From: DATFMP01 sp035266845
GTDB taxonomy: Bacteria; SAR324; JACQKK01
DNA: 56,616 bases
NCBI GenBank assembly: GCA_035266845.1
Contig: DATFMP010000071.1
Coordinates: 1-56,616, forward strand
Direction of reading: 5' to 3'
The notes beneath the pieces are model-generated. The model was not told where the DNA came from. It worked only from the letters and a program-made list of their open reading frames with translations, and ran no database searches. Below are positions 49,282-56,616 of this stretch, piece by piece. The stretch's first letter is position 1, and the number at the start of each line of letters is the position of its first letter. The translations under genes were made by a program, and so were the position numbers.

Positions 49282-50384
49282 TGGGAACCTCCCGCCCGCG
49301 GGGTCTGTGCCTGTCGGCCCGGCTCGCCCTGGGGTGTCGGCAGGGGCGTGGTGCCGGTTTCGCCCAATGGCAGCAGGGGCAGTGCCTTGCCGGCCACGCT
49401 GCGCGAGATCACCACGGTGTCCACCTTGGACAGCACCTCGGCCATGGTCTCCAGGAACAGGCGCCTCCGCGTGACGGTCTTGGCTTGGCGATACTCCTGC
49501 AGCATGGCCAGGAAGCGCGCGGAATCCCCCTGCGCCTCGCGCACGCGGGACTCGCGGTAGCCCTCCGCCGCGCGCAGCATTTGTTCGGCTCCGCCGCGGG
49601 CCTTGGGCAGCAGGTCCTCGCGGTAGGAGCGGGCCTCGTTGATGATGCGCTCGCGGTCCTCCTTGGCGCTCACGACGTCCTTGAACGCCGCCTGCACCGG
49701 CTCCGGCGGCTCCACGGCCTGCAGCTTCACCTCGGTGATGAACAGGCCGGTGCCATAGCTGTCCATGAGCTGCTGCAGGTGCACCTTGGTCTCGTCCTGC
49801 ACGCGCGCGCGCCCGATGGTGAGGATGTCGTCGATGGTCATGCTGCCCGCCACGCCGCGCAGGGCCGTCTCGGCGGCGTCGCGCAGGGTACGGCCCTCCG
49901 GGTTGCCCGTGGGGTCCCACACCCGGAACAGATAGGCGGGCAGGTCGCTGATGCGGTACTGCACGACCACCTGGATGTTCACCAGGTTCTCGTCGCCCGT
50001 GATCATCAGCGATTCCAGCGGGAACTCCCGCACCCGCGCCGGGGGGCCCTCCATGATCGTGCGGAAGCCCAGCTCCATGCTGCGGATCTGCGCCACTTTG
50101 ACCACGTTGACCCGCTCCACGGGCCAAGGCACGTGGTAGTGGATGCCGGGCGGCGAGGTGCGCGTCATGCGCCCGAAGGTGCGCACCACCGCCTGCTCGT
50201 CCGGGTTCACGATGTAGATACCCGTGAGCCCCCACGCCACCAATGCGGCCGCCGCGAGCAGCCACACGTTGAAGCGCCGGAAGTGGCCTCCGAACCGCTG
50301 CTGCAGCTGGTTCAGGAAGTCCTCCATGTTCGGCGCATTGCCACGCTTGTCCCAGGGCGATTGCCCGGGCTCATTGAACGCCAT
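49278..50384 (-). CDS. hflK: HflK, regulator of the FtsH protease
   Basis: The partner of HflC in the membrane cage. It has 368 residues. A Gly/Pro/Asn-rich cytoplasmic N-terminus (SPWDKRGNAPNMEDFLNQLQQRFGG) precedes one TM (about residues 40-60, VWLLAAAALVAWGLTGIYIV). The SPFH domain follows (NPDEQAVVRTFGRMTRTSPPGIHYHVPWPVERVNVV), then the coiled coil (ARGGAEQMLRAAEGYRESRVREAQGDSARFLAMLQEYRQAKTVTRRRLFLETMAEVL). The ATG at 50382-50384 begins MAFNEPGQSPWDK, which matches the family. A 275-nt gap with a 14-G run separates it from the upstream TPR gene. Confidence 0.95.
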   Translation of the reverse strand: MAFNEPGQSPWDKRGNAPNMEDFLNQLQQRFGGHFRRFNVWLLAAAALVAWGLTGIYIVNPDEQAVVRTFGRMTRTSPPGIHYHVPWPVERVNVVKVAQIRSMELGFRTIMEGPPARVREFPLESLMITGDENLVNIQVVVQYRISDLPAYLFRVWDPTGNPEGRTLRDAAETALRGVAGSMTIDDILTIGRARVQDETKVHLQQLMDSYGTGLFITEVKLQAVEPPEPVQAAFKDVVSAKEDRERIINEARSYREDLLPKARGGAEQMLRAAEGYRESRVREAQGDSARFLAMLQEYRQAKTVTRRRLFLETMAEVLSKVDTVVISRSVAGKALPLLPLGETGTTPLPTPQGEPGRQAQTPRAGGSQ

Positions 50385-50592
50385 GAGCTATCCAGTCTGG
50401 CACGAGGAAGGTCGCGCCCGCTCTCCGCAAGCGGCGGCAGCCCCGGCGAGGGGGCCGCGACGGGAGGCTCCGCAACCGCCCGCACGCCCTTCCAGGATAC
50501 GGGACAATCCCCCGGCTGCCAAGCGGCGCCGGTCGTGGCAGGGCGCGGTATCGCGCGCCATCGCCCGGCAGGAGGCTGGTGCGAGCGGCGGC

Positions 50593-50606
50593 GGGGGGGG
50601 GGGGGG
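50593..50606. repeat. Homopolymer tract of 14 G
   Basis: Fourteen consecutive G on the plus strand (C on the coding strand), in the gap between the TPR gene and hflK. It may be slippage-prone in replication or a sequencing/assembly artefact. Confidence 0.8.
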
Positions 50607-50659
50607 CCGGATGCCTGGGCCGGGCGGGCCTCCGGCACCGGCCGGCCGTCCGCGATCGC

Positions 50660-51172
50660 TCAGGGCTTGGCAGCCGTTCCCCCGCGCGCCTCGTAGGCAG
50701 CCACGGCGGCCTTGAGGTCGCTGTACTCCTCGCAGGGCAGCCAGCAATCGCCGTCCAGGAAGGCCAGTTCCGACTTGGCTTTGTCCAGGCGGCCCATCTG
50801 CAGATACAGCTCGCCCAGGTACTCGTGGGCGCCGCGGTGGCCGGGATCGATCTTGAGGGCGCGCGTGTAGAATTCCAGCGCCTCATCCAGCCGGCCCAGC
50901 TTGCGGCTGCTGAAGCCGAGCAGATTGTACGCGTTTGCGTCCCGCGGGTTCTTGGCGACCACCTGCTGCAGCAGCGGAAGCGCCTGTTCGAAGCGGGACT
51001 GGTCGATCAGCCGCCGCGCCTGCTCATAGTGAGGATCGCGGGGCTGCCCTGACGCGATCTCGCCGCCTCCTCCGCCATCCGCGAGGGACGGCGCGGGCCC
51101 CAGCGCCAGCAGCAGGGTCAACAGCAGTGCGGCCAAGCTGGCCGCGATCCAAGAGCGTGTGTGGGTATGCAT
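50660..51172 (-). CDS. Secreted tetratricopeptide-repeat protein
   Basis: A 170-residue protein. The signal peptide (MHTHTRSWIAASLAALLLTLLLALGPAPSLA) is followed by a glycine run and about three TPR units: DPHYEQARRLIDQSRFEQALPLLQQVVAKNP, DANAYNLLGFSSRKLGRLDEALEFYTRALKIDP and HRGAHEYLGELYLQMGRLDKAKSELAFL. A C-terminal CWLPC precedes a helix (EEYSDLKAAVAAYEARGG), a tail seen in small periplasmic TPR proteins. The ATG at 51170-51172 has GAGGGAGG upstream. It probably acts as a periplasmic adaptor; the partner is unknown. Confidence 0.82.
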   Translation of the reverse strand: MHTHTRSWIAASLAALLLTLLLALGPAPSLADGGGGGEIASGQPRDPHYEQARRLIDQSRFEQALPLLQQVVAKNPRDANAYNLLGFSSRKLGRLDEALEFYTRALKIDPGHRGAHEYLGELYLQMGRLDKAKSELAFLDGDCWLPCEEYSDLKAAVAAYEARGGTAAKP

Positions 51173-51306
51173 CGCCGTGCCTCCCTCATGCAGTGCCGGA
51201 GTGCGTGTGCGCCGCGTCCGCTCCATTGCGGAACGGTGCGGCGTACACTCCTGCTCGCGTTCATCGGGACAACACGGCGGTGCGGCGGGCTATTCCCCGC
51301 CGGCGC

Positions 51307-52095
51307 TCACTTGAGCTTGATGCCGTTCAGGAACTCCGCGCGGGCCTTGGCGGCGTTCATGAACAGCGGCATATCCCCGCTGGCCAGGATGAAGCGCATG
51401 CCGGACTCGATGAAGCGCTTGGCGATCACCTCGTCGTACACGCCGCCCAGGCCGGGGTGCTTGCCGTGCTTGTGGCAGGCCGCGATGGTCGTCTCCACCG
51501 CCTCGGTCAGCTTAGGGTGGTCGAACTGCGTGGGGATGCCCATCTCCATGCACAGATCGTTGGAGCCGATCAGTAGCACGTCCACACCCGGCACGGCTGC
51601 GATGGCGTCCGCATTGGCGATGGCCTGCGGCGACTCCAGCATGAACACGAGCAGCGTGTTGTTGTTCACCAGTTCCGTGGCCTCCTTGGCGGGCACGGCC
51701 TGGTAGTTGAGCTGGGCCATGGCGCCGGCGGCGGAGCGGTGCCCCACCGGAGGGTACTTGCAGAAGCTGACCAGCCGCGCCGCCTGTTCGGGCGTGTCCA
51801 CGTGCGGGAAGATGATGCCCATCGCCCCGGCATCCAGCACGCGGGTGGCCAGGTAGTGCTCGTAGCCTGGCACGCGCACCATGGGCGTCACGCCGGCATC
51901 CTGGCAGGCCACGGCGATCTGCACAGCCGTGTCGATGCCCATGGAGTTGTGCTCCATGTCGATGAACGCGTAGTCGTAGCCGCAGGTGTTCAGCACCCGC
52001 CCGATCTCCACCGTGCGTGCCATGCGCAGGCCCAGCCCGATGCACAGCTCGCCCTTCTCCAGCTTTTCCTTGGCCCGATTCTGCAAGGTTGCCAT
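51307..52095 (-). CDS. HpcH/HpaI aldolase family protein (2-dehydro-3-deoxyglucarate aldolase-like)
   Basis: A 262-residue class II pyruvate aldolase fold. Blocks: LCIGLGLRMARTVEIGRVLNTCGYDYAFIDMEHN, TPMVRVPGYEHYLATRVLDAGAMGIIFPHVDTPEQAARLV (Arg and metal-site residues), HRSAAG, LLVFMLESPQAIANADAIAAVPGVDVLLIGSNDLCMEMG (the metal-binding Glu), and a C-terminal helix. These enzymes cleave hydroxy-keto acids to pyruvate plus an aldehyde. The AGAMG-FPHVDT blocks favour this family over CitE. The ATG at 52093-52095 (MATLQNRAKEKLEKGELCIGL) fits the family. It is divergent from purDE. Confidence 0.9.
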   Translation of the reverse strand: MATLQNRAKEKLEKGELCIGLGLRMARTVEIGRVLNTCGYDYAFIDMEHNSMGIDTAVQIAVACQDAGVTPMVRVPGYEHYLATRVLDAGAMGIIFPHVDTPEQAARLVSFCKYPPVGHRSAAGAMAQLNYQAVPAKEATELVNNNTLLVFMLESPQAIANADAIAAVPGVDVLLIGSNDLCMEMGIPTQFDHPKLTEAVETTIAACHKHGKHPGLGGVYDEVIAKRFIESGMRFILASGDMPLFMNAAKARAEFLNGIKLK

Positions 52096-52399
52096 CTCGT
52101 ACCCCTCAGGTTCTCGTCGCAACTTAGGCAGCGCGCACCCTGCGCGTGCGTCGTGATCGTACTCGCCCCCCGCGGCGGCTGGCAACCCGCGGGGCAGTGG
52201 CCCTGGCGCCGTGCGGGGTTTCCGCCTGCGCCGCGGCCCTGGTCCCGACGCGGGACGGAAAATCCTTTTGCTCCGCCGGGCGAAAGTTGCTAGGGGGAAA
52301 GGGTGACGCCGCCCGGACGCGGCGTTGCCGACCCCCGCCGGAAGGACCCGGGGGGCGTCGCCCCACGAAGCGTCCCCAGCCGAGCCCGCCGCCGCGCCA
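52096..52399. other. Divergent intergenic region HpcH/HpaI - purDE
   Basis: 304 nt. Very GC-rich with several possible hairpins (for example CCGCGG near 52170). I compared it by eye with purine-related riboswitches (ZTP/pfl, guanine, PRPP) and found no full consensus. A weak TTGCTC box occurs at about 52269. Confidence 0.4.
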
Positions 52400-54178
52400 A
52401 TGAACGTCCTGATCGTGGGAGGAGGGGGGCGCGAACACGCGCTGGCCTGGAAGCTCTCCCAGAGTCCGCGCGTCAGCAAGCTCTACGCCAGCCCGGGCAG
52501 CGCCGCCATCGGCGAGCTAGCCACCTGTGTGCCGCTGGAGAGCCACGAGGCGCTGGCGGACTTCGCCGCGCGGGAGCAGATCGGCCTCACCGTGGTGGGG
52601 CCGGAGGCGCCCCTGGTGGCGGGGCTGGCGGATGTGTTCCGGGCGCAGGGCCTGCGCGTGTTCGGGCCCAGCGCCGCCGCGGCGCAGCTCGAGGGCAGCA
52701 AGGCCTTCGCCAAGGCCTTCATGGAGCGGCACGGCATCCCCACGTCACCCTACCGAGCCTTCGACGATCTGGCCGCGGCCAAGGCGTACCTGGCCGACCT
52801 GCCGGGGCCGTACGTGATCAAGGCCGACGGCCTGGCGGCTGGCAAGGGCGTGGCCATCTGCACCACCCGCGAGGAGGCTGAGGCAGCCCTGGCCGCCACG
52901 CTGGTGGACAAGGCCTTTGGCGCCGCGGGTGAGCGCGTGGTGATCGAGGGCTTTCTGCGGGGCGAGGAGGCAAGCTACTTCGCCATCTGCGACGGCACGG
53001 ACTTTGTGGGCTGCCCCGCCGCGCAGGATCACAAGCCGGTGGGCGACCTGGATCGCGGGCCCAACACGGGCGGCATGGGCGCGTACTGTCCCGCGCCACT
53101 GGTGACCCCGGAGGTGGAACGCCGCGTGGTGGAGCAAATCGTGCGGCCCACTCTGGCCGGCATGGCGGCGGAGGGGCACCCCTTCCAGGGCGTGCTTTAC
53201 GTGGGGCTGATGATTGACGACGCCGGCGCGCCGGCCGTGGTAGAGTACAACTGCCGCTTCGGCGACCCGGAGTGCCAGCCCCTGCTGATGCTGCTGCAGA
53301 GCGACCTGGCCGAACTGCTGGAAGCCGCGGCGGATGGCGCGGTGACCCGCGCGCGGCCGGTCTGGCGCCCGGGTGCCGCGGCGTGCATTGTGATGGCCTC
53401 GGGCGGCTACCCGGGCGCCTATGCGCAGGGCCTGCCCATCCACGGGCTGGACGACCTGCCGGACTCGCCCGATGGCCGCGTGTTCCACGCCGGCACGGGC
53501 CGCGCGGACGGTCAGTGGGTAAACCACGGTGGGCGCGTGCTGGGCGTCACCGCCTGGGGCGCGACCCTACAACAGGCTCTGCAGCGCGGCTACCGTCTGG
53601 TGGAACGCATTGGCTGGCAGGGCGTTATTTATCGCAAGGACATCGGCTTGAAAGGACTGAAACGCGACAAGGGCGATCGGCCCGACACCAATGTGGCGCT
53701 GCTGCTGGGCAGCGCATCGGACATGGATGTGGCCACCAAGGCCACCGACGTGCTGCAGCGCCTCGGGCTGGGCTACGAGCTGGCGGTGGCCTCGGCCCAC
53801 CGCACGCCGGAGCGTGTGCGCAGGTTCGTCGGCGCGGCCGAGGAGGCCGGGGCGGAGGTGTTCATCGCCATCGCCGGCATGGCCGCGGCCCTGCCCGGCG
53901 TGGTCGCGGCGGAAACGCAGCGCCCGGTGATCGGCGTGCCGGTCAAGTCCTCGGCCTTCGAGGGCCTGGATGCGCTGCTCTCCATCGCCCAGATGCCCCC
54001 GGGCATTCCCGTGGCCACCGTGGCCGTGGGCGGCGGGGCCAATGCGGCACTGTTGGCGGCAGCCATCCTGGCCGTCAAGTACCCCGACGTCGCCGCTTCC
54101 CTGCAGGAATATCGACTGGAACAGGCCCTGAAGGTGGAGGAAGCACACCGGGCCGCCGGACTCTCCACGCTGGTCTAG
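52400..54178 (+). CDS. purD: PurD-PurE fusion: phosphoribosylamine-glycine ligase + N5-CAIR mutase domain
   Basis: A 592-residue bifunctional purine enzyme. Residues 1 to about 425 are PurD (GAR synthetase): GGGGREHALAWKL, ATP-grasp VIKADGLAAGKGVAI, DHKPVGDLDRGPNTGGMGAY, YVGLMI and VVEYNCRFGDPECQ. A short basic linker (KGLKRDKGDRPDTN) leads into a PurE domain (about 428-580): LLLGSASDMDVA, SAHRTPERV (about residue 465) and QRPVIGVPVKSSAFEGLDALLSIAQMPPGIPVATVAVGGGANAALLAA. In the usual AAHLPG block the histidine is alanine (GMAAALPG, about residue 492). The ATG at 52400 is the PurD N-terminus (MNVLIVGGGGREH). The PRPP synthetase gene starts 14 nt after the stop. Confidence 0.93.
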   Translation: MNVLIVGGGGREHALAWKLSQSPRVSKLYASPGSAAIGELATCVPLESHEALADFAAREQIGLTVVGPEAPLVAGLADVFRAQGLRVFGPSAAAAQLEGSKAFAKAFMERHGIPTSPYRAFDDLAAAKAYLADLPGPYVIKADGLAAGKGVAICTTREEAEAALAATLVDKAFGAAGERVVIEGFLRGEEASYFAICDGTDFVGCPAAQDHKPVGDLDRGPNTGGMGAYCPAPLVTPEVERRVVEQIVRPTLAGMAAEGHPFQGVLYVGLMIDDAGAPAVVEYNCRFGDPECQPLLMLLQSDLAELLEAAADGAVTRARPVWRPGAAACIVMASGGYPGAYAQGLPIHGLDDLPDSPDGRVFHAGTGRADGQWVNHGGRVLGVTAWGATLQQALQRGYRLVERIGWQGVIYRKDIGLKGLKRDKGDRPDTNVALLLGSASDMDVATKATDVLQRLGLGYELAVASAHRTPERVRRFVGAAEEAGAEVFIAIAGMAAALPGVVAAETQRPVIGVPVKSSAFEGLDALLSIAQMPPGIPVATVAVGGGANAALLAAAILAVKYPDVAASLQEYRLEQALKVEEAHRAAGLSTLV

Positions 54179-54192
54179 CCAGGGCACCCCCA

Positions 54193-55425
54193 ATGGCCAA
54201 CGGTACGATCATCGTCTCCAACTGGACGGATGCCTCCTTCGGCCTGGATGTCGCCCACAACTTCGGCCAGACGACGGACATCTCCGACCTGATCTCCCTG
54301 AAGACCTTTGCCAACACGGAGTTCTGCCCGCGCTTCCTGGTGGACGAGAGCGACCTGGAGCACATCGGGATGGGGCTCCAGGGCAAGCGCGTGTATATCA
54401 TCTCCACCTCCTCTCCCCAGCACACGCGGGTGGAGCTGGCCATGCGCAACATCCTCATCGCCCGCGCGGCCAAGGAGAACGGGGCCGAGCGTGTGGTGCT
54501 GGTGGAGCCCGACCTGTTCTTCTCCGCGCAGGACCGCGGGCCGCACTTCGTGGATCACCCGCAGATGATCTCCGCCGCGGATCGCAAAAAGTTCGACGGC
54601 CAGCCCTTCTCCGCGCGCATGTACGCGGAGATGCTGCGCGCTGCGGGCGTGGACCAGGTGGTGACGGTGCACAACCACAAGCCCGAGGTGCTGCACCGCA
54701 TCTACCGCGAGGTGTATGCGGACGCCGGCGAGCAGCCGCCGTTCATCAACCTGGACATGGCCTGCATCGTGGCCAACCTGATCCTGCGCACGATCTCCGT
54801 GGAGCGCATCGGCTCCAACCTGGGCTTCGTGGCGCCGGACGAGGGCGCGGCGGCCTTTGTTTCACGCGTGCGGGACTTCACCGGGCTCAAGGATTCGGTG
54901 ATGGTGGTGCTGGAAAAGACGCGCCTGGGGCAGCGCAATGTGGAGTTGAGCGCCACGGAGCAGGTGAAGCAGCTACGTGGGCGCGAGGTGTTCATCCTGG
55001 ACGACATGGTGCGCACGGGCGGTACGATCCGTGCGGCCATGAACCTGCTGGCGGAAAATCCCGAGACACGCCCGGCCAACATCTTCTTCTACTGCACCCA
55101 CACCTACATCTCGCCCGAGGGCCGGGAGAACCTGAACTCGCCCCACCTGACGGAGTTCATCACCACCAACACGCTGCCCAACGTGCTCAACCGCGACGAC
55201 CAGGGCCGCCTGCGCAGGAAGATGGTGGTGATGAAGATCGAAGCGTGGATCGCCGACGCCCTGATTCACTGCCTGGAGGAGGGGCAACTGCCCGAGGAGC
55301 GCTACGGCCGCCAAGCCGTGCCCATCGCGGACCGCTACTACAAGCTGGAATACTCGTCCAAGAACGAGCGCCGCAACCCCTCCGCGGCGGATCAACTCGC
55401 CTTCCCCGCCCTGCAGCAGGGCTGA
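54193..55425 (+). CDS. prs: Ribose-phosphate pyrophosphokinase-family protein, long and divergent
   Basis: Makes PRPP from ribose 5-phosphate and ATP, the first committed substrate for purine synthesis. It has 410 residues against about 315 for typical bacterial Prs. Equivalent blocks can be traced: RVYIISTSSPQHTRVELAMRNILIARAAKENGAERVVLVEP, a divergent SAQDRG in place of ARQDRK, FSARMYAEMLRAAGVDQVVTVHNH, the catalytic-loop-like VVLEKTRLGQRNVE, and the PRPP loop VFILDDMVRTGGTIRAA (about residue 269). Extra length sits around LHRIYREVYADAGEQ and in the C-terminal region after PANIFFYCTHTYISPEGRENL. It starts 14 nt after purDE, supporting a purine role. A decayed copy of its last codons lies 0.8 kb downstream. 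Confidence 0.85.
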   Translation: MANGTIIVSNWTDASFGLDVAHNFGQTTDISDLISLKTFANTEFCPRFLVDESDLEHIGMGLQGKRVYIISTSSPQHTRVELAMRNILIARAAKENGAERVVLVEPDLFFSAQDRGPHFVDHPQMISAADRKKFDGQPFSARMYAEMLRAAGVDQVVTVHNHKPEVLHRIYREVYADAGEQPPFINLDMACIVANLILRTISVERIGSNLGFVAPDEGAAAFVSRVRDFTGLKDSVMVVLEKTRLGQRNVELSATEQVKQLRGREVFILDDMVRTGGTIRAAMNLLAENPETRPANIFFYCTHTYISPEGRENLNSPHLTEFITTNTLPNVLNRDDQGRLRRKMVVMKIEAWIADALIHCLEEGQLPEERYGRQAVPIADRYYKLEYSSKNERRNPSAADQLAFPALQQG

Positions 55426-55537
55426 CTGCCCGCAGGCCCGCCGCTTCGCGCCCGTGACGGGGCAGCACGCGTGCCGATGCGGGCCTGGGCTCTCTGTTTG
55501 AAAATGCCTGAAAGGCTTCCTGGGACTAGGTGCAGGA

Positions 55538-55621
55538 TGTCATTCCGAGCGCAGCGAGGAATCTGTTGTGCCTGAGATGACAGCAGATTCTTCGACCCGC
55601 CGGGCGAGCCTCAGAATGACA
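55538..55621. mobile_element. Palindromic intergenic repeat (MITE/REP-like)
   Basis: 84 nt with imperfect inverted arms: TGTCATTCCGAG...GAATCTG at the left, CAGATTC...CTCAGAATGACA at the right (TGTCATTC and GAATGACA match exactly). Near-identical motifs (TGTCATTC-GAGC...GAATCT) are known as dispersed intergenic palindromes in several bacterial phyla. It lies in DNA that is missing from the second copy of the local duplication, consistent with insertion. Confidence 0.75.
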
Positions 55622-55662
55622 GAGAACCGAAATTGCGACTGTCGGTTATTTCAAGACAGAGC

Positions 55663-56121
55663 CTAGTCTTTCGTTACCGTCAGCGCGAAGGTGCCGCCGT
55701 AGTCCGGCCCATGATCGTACACCAGGATGTAGTAGGTGGCGCTGTCGGCAAGCGGATAGCTGATGGCCGCGGTCGAGCAGCGTTCGTCCGGGTTGTCGGC
55801 CGTGAACTCGTTGCACGTGAGCGCGGTCGAGACAGCCATCGGGTCCCACAGGTCGAACGCCATGTCCGTCATGGCCGTGGTGCCCACACAGCCGCTGTAG
55901 TTGCCGGCGGTCGTCGTCTCGAACGAGAAGTAGATCGGCGATGTGGAATTGGCGGCCTGGTACGAGGTGTTCAGTGCGGCGGGATAGGCCGTCGCATACG
56001 CAGTGCCTCCTCCGCTGACCGGGGTACCGGATTTGGGGCAGTTCGCGCCCCCGCTGGGGCCGCACCCCACCAGCGTAAGGGCCAAGGCAAGCGCCACCGC
56101 CACCAATACAAGCCTGCCCAT
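55663..56121 (-). CDS. Hypothetical lipoprotein with a PPC-like beta-sandwich domain (copy 1)
   Basis: A 152-residue predicted lipoprotein: signal MGRLVLVAVALALALTLVGC with lipobox LVGC (Cys20), then a beta-rich domain. The pattern PIYFSFETTTAGNYSGCVGTTAMTDMAFDLWDP...ERCSTAAISYPLADSATYYILVYDHGPDYGGTFALTVTKD resembles bacterial pre-peptidase C-terminal (PPC) domains, which are short beta-sandwiches. Four cysteines after the lipobox could form disulfides. It is a tandem paralog of the gene at 56286. Function is unknown, probably at the outer or inner membrane surface. It is convergent with prs. Confidence 0.75.
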   Translation of the reverse strand: MGRLVLVAVALALALTLVGCGPSGGANCPKSGTPVSGGGTAYATAYPAALNTSYQAANSTSPIYFSFETTTAGNYSGCVGTTAMTDMAFDLWDPMAVSTALTCNEFTADNPDERCSTAAISYPLADSATYYILVYDHGPDYGGTFALTVTKD

Positions 56122-56196
56122 GGTGCCTTCTCAGCGCACAGCCAGGAGGTGCAAACGCTCCGCCGTAGCAGCAGAGCGCGGCAGGTGCCCGGCGTG

Positions 56197-56230
56197 GATC
56201 AGCTAGCCTCTCCCGCCCTGCAGCAGGGCT
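56197..56230 (+). pseudogene. Decayed copy of the prs 3' end
   Basis: 34 nt matching 30 of 34 bases of 55390-55423, the last codons and stop of prs (coding DQL..PALQQG then a stop in both). Weaker similarity continues on both sides, and the next gene's end is also similar, so this marks the boundary of a tandem duplication rather than a gene. Confidence 0.75.
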
Positions 56231-56285
56231 AAGCGCTTACAGGGCCGCCGCTCTGCGCCGTGTGCAGGGCGGCTGTCTCGCGGGC

Positions 56286-56616
56286 CTAGTCCTTCGTGAC
56301 TGTCACGGTGTATGTGGCCCCTCCATATACGGGTCCCCAGTTCTCCGCATATATTGAGTAGGTCAGGCCGCCAGTCAGCGAGATGCCCGCATCGGCGGTC
56401 GAGCACTTCTCGTCCGGATGATCCTCCCAGTAATCGTCGCAGGGGGGGGCGATGGCAACGCCAAAGCCATCCTTCAGTATGAACGCCATGTCTGTCTTGG
56501 CCGTTGTGCCCACGCAACCGCTGTAGTTGCCGGAGTTCGGCGCTGTGAAAGTGAAAGTTTCAAACGCGCCCAAGTTTCCAGACTCGTACGTGGTCCCAAC
56601 GGATATAGAGTATGGC
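56286..56616 (-). CDS. Hypothetical lipoprotein paralog with a PPC-like domain (copy 2, 5' end outside window)
   Basis: The frame runs open to the right edge, so the N-terminus (expected signal and lipobox) is missing. The visible 109 residues contain FETFTFTAPNSGNYSGCVGTTAKTDMAFILKD, then DEKCSTADAGISL and VYGGATYTVTVTKD, closely parallel to the gene at 55663 (shared NYSGCVGTTA-TDMAF, DE-CSTA, YGG and TVTKD). The shared cysteines support a conserved fold. The two genes lie in tandem on the minus strand, separated by the decayed prs end. Confidence 0.72.
   Translation of the reverse strand, partial: PYSISVGTTYESGNLGAFETFTFTAPNSGNYSGCVGTTAKTDMAFILKDGFGVAIAPPCDDYWEDHPDEKCSTADAGISLTGGLTYSIYAENWGPVYGGATYTVTVTKD

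Noticed and set aside
52096..52399. ZTP (pfl) or other purine riboswitch before purDE
   Set aside because: Fragments such as CTGGC and CCGCCGGGC occur, but not in the required order or spacing; the region is simply GC-rich.

Overview
The window is about 56.6 kb of GC-rich, densely coded bacterial chromosome. It holds 44 protein genes that I can support (the first and last cut by the window edges), one clear RNA gene (6S RNA), one candidate structured RNA and several regulatory sites. I see no tRNA, rRNA, CRISPR array, phage or plasmid module. The gene content points to a diderm, LPS-bearing bacterium: a heptosyltransferase-like glycosyltransferase, Lgt with several lipoproteins, RlpA, a bifunctional PBP1A, a YidC with a large periplasmic domain, and HflKC. 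Several features resemble Proteobacteria (zapA followed by 6S RNA; gltBD; hflKC). Others are less typical: a CIRCE operator before clpB, a PurD-PurE fusion, a 410-residue PRPP synthetase, a left-handed beta-helix sugar-nucleotide protein, and a palindromic intergenic repeat. I therefore leave the phylum open.

Layout. 1-10.4 kb: the 3' part of leuS, a VanZ-like protein, an SCP2-type thiolase, a cysteine-rich membrane protein and pyruvate kinase (both minus strand), then TatD, a GNAT acetyltransferase, a DUF62 SAM-cleaving enzyme, hemB and rlpA. 10.4-22.5 kb: an enoyl-CoA hydratase, gltB-gltD behind a near-consensus promoter and a leader of about 375 nt, a flippase-like membrane protein, a lipoprotein, a glycerate 2-kinase and a formate/nitrite-type channel. 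22.7-28.3 kb: an ArsR-methyltransferase regulator and metH in a minus-strand operon, with a divergent RluA-type pseudouridine synthase. 28.3-37.9 kb: a candidate structured RNA, a small acidic protein, CIRCE-clpB, an SDR oxidoreductase, a secreted membrane-anchored protein, a beta-helix protein, a DUF1615 lytic-transglycosylase-like protein and a small CxCxxC protein.

37.9-47.6 kb: the minus-strand rpmH-rnpA-yidD-yidC cluster, a TM protein overlapping PBP1A, a cobalamin adenosyltransferase, a heptosyltransferase-like protein, lgt, then zapA and 6S RNA. 47.7-56.6 kb: a STAS protein, hflK-hflC, a TPR protein, an HpcH/HpaI aldolase, the purDE fusion followed 14 nt later by a PRPP synthetase, a palindromic MITE-like repeat, and two tandem paralogous lipoproteins separated by a decayed copy of the PRPP synthetase 3' end.

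How the genes work together: purDE and prs form a purine/PRPP unit. MetH needs a cobalamin cofactor, and a cobalamin adenosyltransferase lies elsewhere in the window. RlpA, the DUF1615 protein, PBP1A, ZapA and Lgt cover envelope growth and division. ClpB and HflKC cover protein quality control. Most of the window is housekeeping. The least explained parts are the RNA-like locus at 28.4-28.8 kb, the variant DUF62 enzyme, the eight-cysteine membrane protein and the duplicated region at the right end.
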